In this document: piece after piece, positions 12,691 through 12,990 of the stretch
How the letters are laid out: every line of letters starts with the position of its first letter
Position numbering within the stretch: the first letter of the stretch is position 1
DNA from: JAVVUJ01 sp964582545
GTDB taxonomy: Bacteria; Bacillota; Clostridia; Peptostreptococcales; Anaerovoracaceae
Reading direction: 5' to 3'
Length of the DNA: 12,990 nucleotides
Assembly: GCA_964582545.1 (NCBI GenBank)
Contig: CAZOSB010000047.1
Location: 1-12,990, forward strand
The notes under the pieces: generated by a model
Seen by the model: the letters and a program-made list of their open reading frames with translations, nothing else
Databases searched by the model: none
Told to the model about the DNA's origin: nothing
Program-made: the position numbers and the translations under genes

Positions 12691-12951
12691 CTAATTGTTT
12701 AAACTCTTCATCCATGTTATAACCTCTTCAAATACACTCATGTTAAGCTCATAGTAGATATATTTCCCCTCTTTTCTGTCGGATATGAGTTGCGCATCCC
12801 GGAGCTGTGCCAGATGGTGGGAGATGGTCGCCCCCGTCATATTGAATTCTGCACCGATATCACCCGCCGACATAGCGCCTTTTTTTAAAATGTTCAAAAT
12901 TTCTCTTCTAGTAGGATCTGACAATGCTTTAAACGTTTCATGGAATCCCAA
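12691..12951 (-). CDS. ArsR-family autorepressor, SdpR-like
   Basis: An 86-residue winged-helix regulator: ALSDPTRREILNILKKG (9-25), recognition helix region MTGATISHHLAQLRDAQLIS (38-57) and wing DRKEGKYIYYELN. It lacks the cysteine-rich metal site of ArsR/SmtB sensors, as SdpR does. TTG at 12951 is the start; AGGTG lies five bases before it, and the nearby ATG codons are out of frame. With the SdpI-like gene it forms the sdpRI-type pair, in which the membrane protein titrates the repressor to relieve autorepression (known for B. subtilis, inferred here). Confidence 0.9.
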   Translation of the reverse strand: MGFHETFKALSDPTRREILNILKKGAMSAGDIGAEFNMTGATISHHLAQLRDAQLISDRKEGKYIYYELNMSVFEEVITWMKSLNN

Positions 12952-12984
12952 TTCATCACCTCATTTCGATTACCATCTAAATAT

Positions 12985-12990
12985 ATTATA
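12985..12990 (-). promoter_or_regulatory. -10 element of the sdpR-like operon
   Basis: TATAAT on the minus strand at the very edge of the window, about 34 bases before the TTG start. The -35 would lie outside the window, so only half of the promoter is visible. Confidence 0.45.

Overview
The window looks like chromosomal DNA of a low-GC Bacillota, most likely an anaerobic member of the Clostridia. The supporting signs are AT-rich intergenic DNA, strong AGGAGG-type ribosome binding sites, consensus TTGACA/TATAAT promoters, several TTG starts, two secreted proteins with copper-amine-oxidase-N-like ('stalk') domains, a bacteriohemerythrin and an SdpR/SdpI pair. The genus cannot be fixed from the sequence alone.

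Layout. (1) 1-1316, minus strand: the 5' end of an unidentified gene, possibly a regulator, with an operator-like inverted repeat over its -10 region; then a two-gene SRPBCC-protein/MarR operon read from a consensus promoter whose spacer carries a 22-bp perfect palindrome. (2) 1317-2226: an AT-rich leader with a terminator-like hairpin just before a secreted histidine-rich YHYH protein. (3) 2227-2640: tRNA-Arg(ACG) on the minus strand. Its 3' end and terminator are duplicated 191 bp away, around a hairpin-rich insert. (4) 2670-6639, plus strand: a tightly packed operon of an XRE-type regulator, a radical SAM enzyme of the MJ0619/tetraether-synthase type, an ICMT/PEMT-type membrane methyltransferase, a DUF4395 membrane protein, an Lgt-like membrane protein and a small hydrophobic protein, closed by a terminator. 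(5) 6700-9545, minus strand: a secreted stalk-domain protein, then bacteriohemerythrin, PlsC acyltransferase and the manganese exporter MntP, the last two almost touching. (6) 9841-10971, plus strand: a DUF3810 membrane protein with an HELAH zinc-protease motif. (7) 10973-12990, minus strand: sdpR-like regulator, sdpI-like membrane protein and an Elp3-like radical SAM protein in one operon.

The most notable system is the operon at 2724-6639. A radical SAM enzyme with the cysteine pattern of archaeal tetraether lipid synthase sits in overlapping reading frames with two membrane enzymes of families that act on lipids or lipidated substrates (ICMT-like and Lgt-like) plus two further membrane proteins. 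I infer a membrane-lipid tailoring or lipid-linked modification pathway under a dedicated XRE regulator. The Lgt-like protein lacks residues needed for canonical prolipoprotein diacylglyceryl transfer, which points to a different reaction. The second item worth following is the tRNA-Arg 3'-end duplication, which resembles an attachment-site scar or a small mobile repeat.
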